This document shows positions 25,977 to 33,700 of a stretch of DNA of 64,000 bases, piece by piece (positions within the stretch are counted from its first letter, which is position 1; each line of letters starts with the position of its first letter). Source of the stretch: Hydractinia symbiolongicarpus (taxonomy: Eukaryota; Cnidaria; Hydrozoa; Anthoathecata; Hydractiniidae); assembly GCF_029227915.1 (NCBI RefSeq), contig NC_079884.1, forward strand, positions 14,758,001-14,822,000, given 5' to 3'. The position numbers were made by a program, and so were the translations under genes. The notes beneath the pieces are model-generated. The model searched no databases and had not been told where the DNA came from. It saw only the letters and a program-made list of their open reading frames with translations.

Positions 25977-28214
25977 AATGCTTCTATTTAATAATACATG
26001 CTGTATTATTAAATAGAATCACGATACATTATTTATGACAATGGTTTTTCTTAAGCAAAAGCCATCAATAGCCATGATATTAAAAAAAAAAAGATTTTAC
26101 AACCTATATATGGACACAAATCATTATACTAAATGCCTTTCTTTATAAATGTAAATTCTTGCAAGGTCAAAGACCTTGGGTCACTGCATTTTGGCAATCA
26201 GAAACTAAAGAATTTTAATTCCAGACCTAATTCAGACCAAAAACACAGGCTTTAAACTTGAGCATTTGGCAGAACTTTGTTAATTTTCACAGGATTTAAA
26301 TGTCATGGGTGGCAGTCTTCCATAACCTTATTTAGTGACTATAAAATGGAAAAACAGGGAACAAAATAAAAATTATGTCAGATAACATAAAGATACATGA
26401 TTAGCTGCTGTTCTGTCTGTTTACCATTGTGATCAGGCAATTATTCTCTGCTAAGAACTACAAAAAGATCACAAGGGATATTTTAAAGCATTTTGGCCAT
26501 ATAATTTTTAAAATTTTACTCAACCCCATTTTGGTGGCTTCTTTAGCATAATAACTGCAAATATTTTCACTGACAACAGAACTTTTTGTTAATTTCCTCC
26601 CCAAATGATAATGATAATAACAATAACAACATTCAAGATAAATTTTAACCATGAAAATGCCCAATCTTCGAAAATTCTACAGGAATTTAATTTTGCAAAA
26701 GGTCAATTCTGTATTGCGAGAAAAATTAGTTTTTTAACTGTTTGATTATAAATAAAACTTTGGAAATTTTATTTTTTCAGATTTAAGAAAACAAACAATA
26801 CGTTTTCATGATTTTGGGGAGCCTTTTACATGAAACCTAAAATTAACTCAAATTACTTAGGTCGCTCTTTGCCCAAAGTGTATTAACATGACTGTTTACA
26901 CTCACTGACCAAAGTAAAATTTAAATCAGTGCCAGATTATGATATAAAAAGTTTTTTTGATCAATGTTCATGCTTGAAAATCACTAACAAAAAAAATTTA
27001 GCCTTTTGCGGGTTATCATCAGTGGCAACTTTCGCTACTGTACAGAATTTCACTTCTGGTCTTATGTGCCTCATTGGAATAAAAAAACCGAGACCCCTAT
27101 TTAATTTTGATCGTTTTGTCAAATAGCAATGAGTGACAACAAAATTACTTTAATGTTTGCTGCTTTGGAGCTCTTGTTGAAGATAATGATCGTATTTTTA
27201 TGCAAGTAACTTGTCTAACCTTGTTTTATCTAATTGTACTCTTTCATTAATGCAAATCAGGCAAAAAAAGATTTTTTTGGAAAGCTAAAATTATAATAAA
27301 ATTCCATCAACCCTAATCTCAGGGTTGATGGATAGCATTTTTTGATACAAGGATAAAATGCGTAGATTCTACCTTTCAATAAAAATAAAAATAAATTAAT
27401 ACAAAAAAGAAAAAAAACAATATGCTAGCGTTTCATCCTCAATATCATAAAAACGCTACATACCCTATCATCTTGTGCACTGCTTCAATCAACGAACTCT
27501 GGGGCAATTATCTTACCTAACAAACCTTGGGTTGTAACTTAATAAATAGATAGGTAGAGTGCATATTTTAGGGGAAACAGCTTAGATGGGGGTGTGCCTA
27601 GAACATTTAATGTTTATTTTAAGCTACACAGACCAATTAGGGTTGGCACTCTACCAGAAAACTCCCTGCAACATTCAACAGCCCACACATTGTGCCATCT
27701 CCCCAATTTCTCTCACATGGCTTAGGTTAAACCAGGGCATGGTAACATTCACTGGCCCATATTGAATCGCTGCCAAGGGGAATTAAACCTTGGCAGCGAT
27801 TAATTCCTGCACATGTTTTCACATATGTCTAAGACAAGAAACTATGTGATTTTTCCTGGGCCTAATGTGTATCTCATATCTCAATGTCATTACAAAAAGC
27901 TAATTCTGGAGCAGTCTGAAATTCTGCCTTTGTCTAACAATAATTCTGTTCCCAGCTTAGCTAGCTATACACAGATTTATATGATTTCAAATTCACGTTT
28001 GAGAGAAAATTAAAAATATATACACTTCATTACACATGGATGTAGACAACCATAGAAATTCATCTAAATATCACTTTGACAAGTTTTCAAAATACGATTT
28101 TTAGAATATGAAATTTAAAAAGGAATAATAACACTGTTTACCGTTTAGTGGAGTACCGCACTCTGAACAAAATTTTCCTTCTCTTTCTTCGTTACAGGTA
28201 CGGCATAACAACAT
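4191..28214 (-). CDS. RNF213: Second RNF213-like gene, N-terminal part (12 exons seen, continues beyond the window)
   Basis: Exons, 5' to 3' on the minus strand: 28214-28142, 22215-22136, 20460-20383, 15539-15468, 15264-15184, 10060-10007, 8668-8621, 7839-7786, 5874-5359, 5079-5002, 4925-4783, 4385-4191. All junctions have GT/AG and keep one frame (1,472 nt). The predicted order is zinc ribbon, long Ser/Asn/Gln/Glu/Lys-rich disordered stretch, acidic exon, lysine-rich exon, CBM20-like domain. That is the N-terminal order of RNF213 (from memory human starts MECPSCQHV...FCSQCG, then a KKKKRKKKKK stretch, then the carbohydrate-binding fold). The AAA+ and RING parts would lie left of base 1. The family call rests on architecture more than strong identity. 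Confidence 0.7.
4783..4925 (-). CDS. RNF213: Gene B exon 11: linker before the CBM20-like domain
   Basis: 143 nt, ends in phase 2. Encodes AKDETTENKMKNPPQQSFGA, NNQPTASRQFC and NTRSGM. Acceptor gattcag/ and donor gca/gtaagt. No domain seen. Confidence 0.55.
5002..5079 (-). CDS. RNF213: Gene B exon 10: lysine/arginine-rich exon
   Basis: 78 nt, phase 0-0, encodes RKNMRKMKKENKKKRKKRKK then ISANIS. Human RNF213 has a comparable KKKKRKKKKKG stretch in its disordered N-terminus (from memory). Acceptor ttgtag/ and donor tcg/gtatgt are good. Confidence 0.6.
5359..5874 (-). CDS. RNF213: Gene B exon 9: long acidic repeat exon
   Basis: 516 nt (172 codons), phase 0-0. It starts RQRQEKEIDNGNDNDTNEG, passes a Glu/Lys run encoded by a GAA repeat, then a long Asp-rich run encoded by GAT repeats, and ends VPEKITILERASQHLPGTSG, CPIVVDSDSSAASNNKK, KNRK. 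The last part resembles a nuclear/SUMO-interaction style acidic segment but no function can be assigned. The opposite-strand open frames rich in His, Ile or Leu/Phe are shadows of these trinucleotide repeats. Confidence 0.6.
5640..5740. repeat. Trinucleotide microsatellite (CTT)n, with flanking (TCA)n
   Basis: About 100 bp of TTC/CTT units with a few TTT changes, next to TCA runs at 5530-5590. On the minus strand it codes the Glu/Lys and Asp runs of gene B exon 9, so its length should vary in multiples of one residue. Confidence 0.9.
7786..10060 (-). CDS. RNF213: Gene B exons 6-8: small cassette exons, two of them duplicates
   Basis: Exon 10060-10007 (54 nt) reads KSKDSSQPMDVESKVDKK; exon 8668-8621 (48 nt) reads NFNTPVENDEKNKESV; exon 7839-7786 (54 nt) reads HADDSLQPMHVEKTDENG. 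The first and third share length and the string CCAACCAATG then ATGTGGAAA, so they are probably duplicates of one ancestral exon. All are phase 0-0 with good splice sites (cag/, /gtatgt; aag/, /gtaagt; tag/, /gtttgt). Too short for a stand-alone call; confidence comes from phase and repetition. Confidence 0.4.
8275..8415 (+). mobile_element. Retroelement 3' tail with (TGA)n
   Basis: Contains gacagacttgatacagagga, ccccgtccaacccatgccag, catggaaaacggacgttaag and ends in a TGATGA microsatellite. The same text, diverged, is at 11588-11698. This 'CCCGTCCAACCCATGCCAGC' tail is a familiar 3' end of marine invertebrate SINE/RTE-type elements (from memory). No reverse transcriptase is present, so it is a 5'-truncated copy. 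Confidence 0.7.
11588..11698 (+). mobile_element. Retroelement 3' tail nested in the pogo element
   Basis: Diverged copy of the 8275-8415 tail (gacagacttgatacagagga, taccccgtccaacccatgct, then a GATGAT microsatellite). Related sequence may extend left to about 11500 (ttcctggggcaaagcccag). Its place between the element's left end and the transposase means it arrived after the DNA transposon. Confidence 0.7.
11712..13053 (-). pseudogene. Dead pogo-type transposase (CENP-B/DDE family)
   Basis: Reads YTVQDRFNIGKYASENGSAT and NESTVRGFRKRY (helix-turn-helix region), then a frameshift near 12685 joins ...HPLLLG to DEMVQRYIRAASNRG; a second frameshift near 12365 joins NFDQTPSK to PVASTTLAERNSK; the frame goes on through MQLIYGGKTTQSLPRFQFP to ALAIFNV. 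At that point most of the catalytic core is missing: the text jumps to FYNHMTTSEGKKVI and then an acidic tail ESDEQSDDEDDGIFE. In active relatives the ALAIFNV site is IFDV with a catalytic Asp; here it is Asn. The gene is thus broken by two frameshifts, one active-site change and an internal deletion. Confidence 0.8.
15184..15539 (-). CDS. RNF213: Gene B exons 4-5: disordered linker
   Basis: Exon 15539-15468 (72 nt) reads LHQNGSSSQEIPQKDQPSNT then SSSK; exon 15264-15184 (81 nt) reads TILPKDGSQEKENKVLNQET and on to SFQ. Both are phase 0 on both sides, bounded by ttcttag/ and /gtaag or /gtaat. No fold is expected. The four-exon run from exon 2 to exon 5 has the look of exchangeable cassettes. 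Confidence 0.5.
15844..15869 (+). repeat. Kolobok left terminal inverted repeat
   Basis: 26 bp, identical to the reverse complement of 20325-20350; preceded by TTAA at 15840-15843. Confidence 0.93.
16301..18781 (+). CDS. Kolobok THAP-domain transposase, two exons, C-terminus broken
   Basis: Exon 16301-16639 joins 16859-18781 in phase 0 (GAG/gtattg ... tttcag/ATT), 753 residues to the TAA. Residues 1-90 form a THAP zinc finger: MPHGCAYKC, then LCSTHF, i.e. C-x3-C ... C-x2-H, followed by GAIPTLFP, the AVPTIF-type box. Next come an acidic linker with a short tandem repeat (NNELEVV units at about 17330-17415), a zinc-knuckle-like CPRCGG, and the catalytic part with GDGRCDSPGHSAKYC, ATDKHTQIRKLM, HQFDPWHVAK and TTNVEVFNNLLLKY, which supply the D, D and E of a DDE transposase. 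The stop at 18779-18781 is probably premature: the same frame goes on PRFKIAWRKPTKKL and, after a one-base slip in the A-run near 18847, a basic tail follows to about 19009. Confidence 0.85.
18779..19009 (+). pseudogene. Decayed C-terminal tail of the Kolobok transposase
   Basis: Past the TAA at 18779 the frame stays open for about 23 codons (IAWRKPTKKLIARTVF) to TGA; a one-base shift in GAGAAAAAAATT then opens a basic stretch (YLKVMMIGAYKRAAKREKH, RKRIMAPKERASRDE) ending at TGA. Related transposases have a basic C-terminal region, so this looks like the true tail split by one stop and one frameshift. A sequencing or assembly error in the A-run cannot be excluded. Confidence 0.6.
19127..20060 (-). 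CDS. P2X7-receptor ballast-like zinc-domain protein, transposon cargo gene, three exons
   Basis: Exons 20060-19808, 19666-19534 and 19355-19127 join in frame (615 nt, 204 residues) with GT/AG borders. It starts MSVNPYQFEP, has an acidic segment NNDSDDSWEDVPDCPEE, then the cysteine cluster WCKCSFCCTMPVSRECLCC, then YTCVTQHESFDAVCLNPHVL, YRYAAYRQFSWF and IPACVVSKIRKKFP. This is the zinc-binding 'ballast' domain found at the intracellular C-terminus of vertebrate P2X7 receptors and as stand-alone 'P2X purinoceptor 7-like' proteins in invertebrates. There is no P2X channel part or membrane segment. It lies wholly between the Kolobok ends, opposite to the transposase, and has no visible lesion. 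Its role in transposition is unknown. Confidence 0.85.
20325..20350 (-). repeat. Kolobok right terminal inverted repeat
   Basis: 26 bp, perfect inverse copy of the left end; followed by TTAA at 20351-20354, then 26 nt to the splice donor of gene B exon 3. Confidence 0.93.
20383..22215 (-). CDS. RNF213: Gene B exons 2-3: disordered linker
   Basis: Exon 22215-22136 reads ASNVPQDHGSTTKEVQSKDG and on to KNLQ; exon 20460-20383 reads SHDSDVSNQHIVKQVPEEAS and on to HASK. Both are low-complexity, polar and end in phase 0. Clear acceptor (TTTTAG, tttagc) and donor (cag/gtaac, aag/gtaac) sites flank them. The donor of the second exon lies only 26 nt from the edge of the Kolobok insertion. Confidence 0.55.
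22440..23000. repeat. Tandem duplication, about 283-bp unit
   Basis: The unit starting catccagag(a/t)gttacaaaa at about 22440 is repeated from about 22723 (…ttataaggttatagatgt, …tagctacgaattaactcgta). Few differences, so recent. It lies in intron 1 of gene B. Confidence 0.9.
23489..24325 (+). pseudogene. Remnant of a Psq-type pogo transposase
   Basis: The frame CKRKWLMSEEDLEHAFYELN ... GTSIHAVANVLELTNS is a Psq-type helix-turn-helix typical of pogo/Tigger-like transposases (S/T-E-E-D-L ... S-I-x-x-A-A-x-x-x-G/E-L-x-x-S-T). Frameshifts and stops follow, with later pieces KCVFNKETEQEQANCIG and LVSQYISQYNIDTAQF, then NDEDGYPC near 24020, comparable to the N-x-D-E-x-G-x-P catalytic block of DDE_1 domains. 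No terminal repeats were identified with confidence. Confidence 0.65.
24474..25753. mobile_element. Non-autonomous inverted-repeat element (1.28 kb) with subterminal motif arrays
   Basis: Left end ACTACCAAACCCACTTTTAT (24474) and right end, inverted, ACTACCAAACACACTTTTAT (ending 25753) continue into TTAAATA(A/G)CG. Behind each end lie many copies of near-palindromic TTAACGGTTAAT and TTGACGGTCAAT motifs; further inside are TTCGTATCATT-type motifs in inverted arrangement (24830-24980 and 25420-25480). No coding potential. Target-site duplication not evident. Confidence 0.7.
25930..25978. repeat. (AAAT)n microsatellite
   Basis: About twelve AAAT units with one interruption. Confidence 0.95.
25982..26018. 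repeat. Perfect hairpin, 17-bp arms
   Basis: TTCTATTTAATAATACA (25982-25998), loop tgc, then the exact inverse 26002-26018. Adjacent to the AAAT microsatellite. Confidence 0.9.
27304..27331. repeat. Perfect hairpin, 11-bp arms
   Basis: CCATCAACCCT, 6-nt loop, AGGGTTGATGG. Intron 1 of gene B. Confidence 0.85.
27766..27800. repeat. Perfect hairpin, 13-bp arms
   Basis: ATCGCTGCCAAGG, 9-nt loop, CCTTGGCAGCGAT. Intron 1 of gene B. Confidence 0.85.
28142..28214 (-). CDS. RNF213: Gene B exon 1: start codon and zinc ribbon
   Basis: Starts MLLCRTCNEEREGKFCSECG, with C-x2-C and C-x2-C pairs typical of a small zinc ribbon, and ends TPLN plus one base of the next codon before gtaaac. ATG at 28214-28212 is the first codon giving the ribbon; no upstream in-frame ATG was needed. 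The same short ribbon opens vertebrate RNF213. Confidence 0.72.
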
Positions 28215-30579
28215 TTCTGTGCACAACGACTACTTTACTATTTTTTTCAGACAGGGCGAAAATTTCTTGATTACCATTTATCACGTGCATCTTGTGATCG
28301 TTCCCTATTGGATATTCTAATAACAATAGACTTCTTAGAATTAGCATAAGACCCCGGGTACAAACTATCGTTTTAGCACCAACCGGTAACCGAATATGTA
28401 ATCAAGTTATCTAAACAGCCTTAACCTCGTCCCCAGGATTTGTTAGACTTTTTATATTTGGACGGCCTGAAGGTTCCATCCCAATGTAAAAGACCTAAAA
28501 AGCCTTGGGGACAAGCGTGAAAAATAAAAATATCAGTGTAGTTGATGTGAGACGGTATTCTCTGGTGCAAAAATACATCGTTTGTTTTTGGCATTGCAAG
28601 TATTGCTGCTTGCGTGTTCCCGAGTCTTTCACGTTAGAGAAGAACAGAGCTTTAACACCTCTTTTTGCTGTTTATGCTAGTGTCTTACAGGTTCTGTTTG
28701 TCCAAAGACCAGCAAAAACCAAACGAAGAAAGCCATTTGCCGCTAATCCAGGGACTTAGCTTCTTACTTCGAAGAAAGCGTTAAATTTTTATATAGGTTT
28801 CAGCCATTATGCCTTTATCTATATCTATACAGCGCGACTATAGTTCAGCAGTCACGAAAAGTTTTCAAGCCATTCTATTTTCGAAAGATTGGTATCCTAA
28901 ATGACCGTCCCATCTCCAGGTCAAGATTTGAGTAAATTTAAAATCCCTGGCAACAAGGTTTCTCGAATTGATTAACTTGCGTATCAGAATAACGCATCAC
29001 ATTGTGAGGCAGCTCTATATCATCGTGTATCTCAGAGGAATTAAAATGAAGAGAACTCAAAGCAATTTAAGTTACTTTGGTCAACTTCTTAGAACTGACA
29101 GAACTTAAAGGTCTAACTAGGGAAAGTCACGAAAATAAATTTTTTAGCTCTTTAGGTTTATCACCAAAATAAATTTCAACGCATACGAAAACAGAGTTGT
29201 ACTTTTTACTGCGGTGTGGAATTTCGGTTAGGTCTCATAAAACAGGGCGAAAAAAACTTGCCAAATATCACCATTTCTTTATCACTAACAATTTCTTGAG
29301 ATTTTCATTTTTTAATCTTGACAAAATTTCCTAATTTTTCAGGCATTAATTTGCACAATTTAACACATCGTAAAGATGTTCTAATTTTTAATGTTCGTCA
29401 GTCATGTGTTGTAGCTAAGTGTCCATATAAAATAATTTACACATTTGCAAAAAATATGAAAACATCTGCTGGTAACAAAAAGTCAGAAAAAGTGATATTT
29501 TGAACGACTAGAATTTTAAGCGACAATTTTTTATCAATAAAGCACCAAATACGTGTTGCCCGTGTGCTAGAAGTAGAAAAACGCACAAGACCGTGCATTT
29601 CTTGGCGGATTTAGGATTGATGCAACCGGTGCTTCTTGTTGTTATTTCAAGAAAGATCTAGTACACTTCCAAACAAAACAAACACTATACTTTGGACGGC
29701 ATGGTAAATAAAACACAACAGAAATTCTACTTTGACTATTTAAATACAAGGTGATAATTTTTATAAAAAAAAACATAAAAAACACAAATCAGCTACAACA
29801 ACAGCTAGCAATAAAACAAAAACACATATACAAAACACAATTACTATAAATTATATACCTATAACACAGGCCATCTTTCTAAATCGTAAGCAAAACTGTT
29901 TGCATGTTTTTAATTTTATTTTTGCATTTTAATTACTTTAAAACGTCAAACTACTAAGTTTTAAAATCTCAAAAACTAAACTGTTACACAAGACCTGCAC
30001 TGTGTGATAAAAGTTAAAAAATATCTTTGGTGTACATTAAATGTGATTTATTAAAAAAAAAAAAAAAAATGCTTACAGGGATTATCGGGTTTTTGCTAAC
30101 ACGAGCGCCGCAAATATCTTATTAATAGCAAAGAAATCGTTCGCTGTAAAATAGGAGATTTTGAGAAAATTGCTCTTTTGAAATATAAATTAAATATAAG
30201 AATATAAGAATAATTTCCTCGAACAAAATAGTTCAAATCGTAAAATCGCTTACTATATACAGTTTTAGGAAAATCGGGCAAAGCCAAAAACGTATAACTT
30301 CTATTTCTAATTAAAATATACATTCGAACAACAACACATTTTAAGTATTTACAGACCGCAAATAAACTCCAAATTTTTTAAAGTTTCAGAGAGGATTCAA
30401 CTTGCATTGCTTGATGTCAAATTGTCGAAGGCCGGTAGTTGTAATGCTATCGATACCTCTCTGAGCAAAATGTTTCTTTCACGATTAAGAATTAACTGCA
30501 GTAAAGTACAATTTAATATAGAACGCGATGTGTTTCGTCAAAAAACGTAACTCCTCTATAAATTTAATTATAACTTATA
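28215..30579. other. Intergenic region between the two RNF213-like genes
   Basis: Holds the 3' end of gene A (candidate polyadenylation signals noted with that gene) and the promoter and any 5' UTR of gene B. A pair of inverted strings, ctcgtccccagg (28429-28440) and ccttggggacaag (28503-28515), could be the ends of a very short MITE. A run of 17 A is at 30053-30069. I see no supported gene; the 84-codon frame at 28505-28759 has no ATG start or family match. Confidence 0.6.
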
Positions 30580-30721
30580 CTATAACAATCTGTTGGCATC
30601 AGCCACCAATTTCCAAAACGTATAAATGTGTTTCAATTCGACCATGGCAGGTATTTCCTCAACCTCTTCGTCATCTTTCACTCCCTTTTGATCTTCATAT
30701 ATCTCCAATGCTTCTGATAAT
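30580..30721 (-). CDS. RNF213: RNF213-like gene A, last coding exon and stop
   Basis: After a 3.1 kb intron the frame completes a proline codon (CC + A) and reads LSEALEIYEDQKGV, an acidic stretch DDEEVEEIPA, then HIYTFWKLVADANRLL and TAG at 30582-30580. It matches the position and style of the human C-terminus (SLRDTLVSYM ... SVWKTAAVLKWNR). ATTAAA-type polyadenylation signals on the minus strand occur at 30568-30563 and 30517-30512, and AATAAA at 30052-30047; which one is used cannot be told. Confidence 0.85.
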
Positions 30722-33700
30722 CTATAGAAAATATGAAAATCAGTAAAAATGATTTTATGAAACGATTTTTCATTTCTTGTATGACATGAAGAATTCTAAA
30801 ATTTGATTGGCTGATTTTCGTAGTTTATTTTTGTTAGCTCGACAGTTATAACTTTTTCTGAACTAAATATAGGAACTGACTTTGTATTTAAAGGCATTAA
30901 GGAAATGAGTTTCCTAAGATTTTATGTGTTTTGAGTTTAAAATAAATCTACGTTTATTTAAGGCTTGTATTTATCACATTAATCTCCTTAAAAATTAAAA
31001 TATTCTTCTGTTATAAAAATACGCCGACTGCGCGTGCCAATTAAATTTGCTACAATTTTCTTTACAACCGCTTATGAAGTATCCCCTTAAAATTGTTCTG
31101 ATTTATAAAAAAACCTTTCTGGCTTAAAACAAGCCATGTGATAAAATGTTATTTATTATAGTAAACAAAAGAAATAGACATCGTCAAGCTATTGTGAATT
31201 ATTCCCTTGGTCAGTTAATTATAACGAGTGCTGATTAAAAATGGTTTTAAAATTTTATCGGTTTCGTATCTATTTTATTTATCAAAAATATATTCTTCCA
31301 GATCATAGTCACAAGAAAAAGAATAGTCTGGGAAGTCTGCCATTTCGGTCCGTAATGAAACGTGTTACTTGAAATGAGTAGGCTGGAGCATAGGATAGAA
31401 GCATGAGTAAAACGTGGCTGTGTAACATAAAGCATTGCTTTGTCATGTTTGGGCATAGAGCTGCCTAACCATTGGTACATTTATCTAGCTGTAAAATTGA
31501 AAATGATGTAATATCACGTTTTGCTAAATTATAAGTGCAAAATTAGCTTCTTTTTGAGATTATGCCTCAGATTACCTTTTCATCATGATCAGCACAATTA
31601 TTTTTGAGAGGGGAGAGGGGTAACCTTTTATAAAATGTTATGAAATTTATTAGTTTTAGTCGTCAGGCAACGCTAATTTTGTCTTTTTTTTAGGTATCCC
31701 AAATTTAAAGACAACAGGGGTGCCTCTAGATACATTACAATCAAAAATGGAGAAATTAACACCAGGTATTCAAAAGTTTAACAAAAGCTATTAAAATGAT
31801 TCAAACTTTCACGCTGTTTACATTTCAAACACCTAAAAGTAGACTGGGTACTAAAAATCAGAGAACACAACATAAACTGCGGAAATCGTCTTATGATCCC
31901 GGGAGTCTCTAGACTATTCTTTTTCTTGCTTTTCTTTCAAAATAATAATACATCGAAAAGAAGCTATCAAGCTGCAATAATTTTTTATGCAAAACTCATA
32001 TTTGATTTCTCATTGTTCCTCAGTTGTTGTTAATTGTTATAATTTATTCTCGCCTAAAAAATTAAATTCTGCGGTTTATTTAGTTTTTTATTTAGTTTTC
32101 AGTATCTAAAAGTGAATTTTTCCACTGGGTTAAATACTAGTATAGTATTACTATGCTTCCAGTTATCCAGAACAGGTTTGCATTTTTTAACAAGAAAAGT
32201 AACGCTAATATAAGGGCTAAAACAAGGCGGTGCCTCACACGCCCGTAATAAATTTTGAGGCATGTTATTTACCGCAAAACAGCGACCACTATATGGAAAT
32301 TTCTGCTTATAAAACCGTGAGCTAGTTTGGTTCTTTCTTAAGAAAGCGTCGAAGGTTTTTACTTTTCGACTTCTTTGTAGCGAGCATTTTAGTGCTGCTA
32401 TAGTACTGCTGATTATGTCTGCGTCTTCGTTTTGCTTTTATCGTGTTTGATAGAAAGATTAATCTAAGGTCTTTTAATGTCAGAAAAAATGTGACAAACA
32501 CGAACATGACTGTCAAAATTATTTTACTTCTAAAATCTTTATCAGGTAAAGCCTAGTTCCCACCAATGCGTTTCATACTAAAAAGATGTTTGTTTTATGA
32601 AAACTTTTTGATAGAAATGAGCAAGTTAAACACATGTTTTCAACGTAAGTTTTTGTATAAGTTTAATATAAAATGTTTTGGTATTAAAGAGGCTACAAAA
32701 CGATTCAAAAAGCTCAATTCCTGCACATTCTGAAGAATGGCGTGTAATAAACCTTTTCACCGCCATCAGCTCGACTTTAGTGGCTTACACGAAAGTCGAG
32801 CTGATGGCAGTGAAAAAGTTTATTACATAGCCCCCTTAAACTCATATGTTTACCTTGAGTTTATTCGACATTACAGATATTGGGAGCAAATAAGTAACTT
32901 ATCCCAACATTCATATCTTACCAGCAAAAGCAAGCCAGATCTATGTGAAAAGGAACAAACAACACTTAAAAAGTCTGTTTCTAGATTTTAGTGTAACGTA
33001 CACGTTTTTTTAAGGCAATTTAATTTATTTAGCTTCGGTTGCCAAGGGAAAATTTTTAATTTCAACCTTAGTGCTATGAAGTTTTAATTGTGATATTTCA
33101 AATTTTACAAAACTACAGTTTACACAACACAATATTCTCTCAAAGAAATGCTTTATAATTTGCTTGTTGCCTTGGTTGCGTGTTAACTAATTAACGCCTG
33201 ACAAGTTGCCCAATATTTAAACCAGACCTCAGCCTCAGTTCTTCGCAACTCGGTTGTTTTGCAACTAAAATTAAACTTGTGATTTATTCCCTCTCACACA
33301 TCTACTTGAAGTGTTATCAAATAATAAGTTGCTCAAACACAGAAACCCACAGTTATCAAGATTTAACAAGAAACTAAAAATGTTTATTCATTAGTTCATT
33401 AAAATAATTTTAATATGCAAGAAAAATATGTTAAATTATTAATCTACGTTAGAACGAATATGCAAAAAACATTTAGCTAAGTAACCTTTTTCTTAACCAA
33501 GAATTTACCTATAACCCTGAACATAATATTTGTTGAAATGATCATTGTTAAGTAAACAAAAAATATGCTAGCTGTTTTACGCTTCACAGCCCGGAAAGGT
33601 CCAAATTTGAAGATTTTGGATCTAATAAAAAACAAACAACAACAAACAAAAATTCAAAGTCGATAAATGCCTAAGTTCTCTGTGAAAATTGTAAAGTGCG

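Noticed and set aside
28505-28759. 84-codon open frame between the two genes
   Set aside because: No ATG start (GTG), no family match, and it overlaps inverted strings that look like a tiny MITE.
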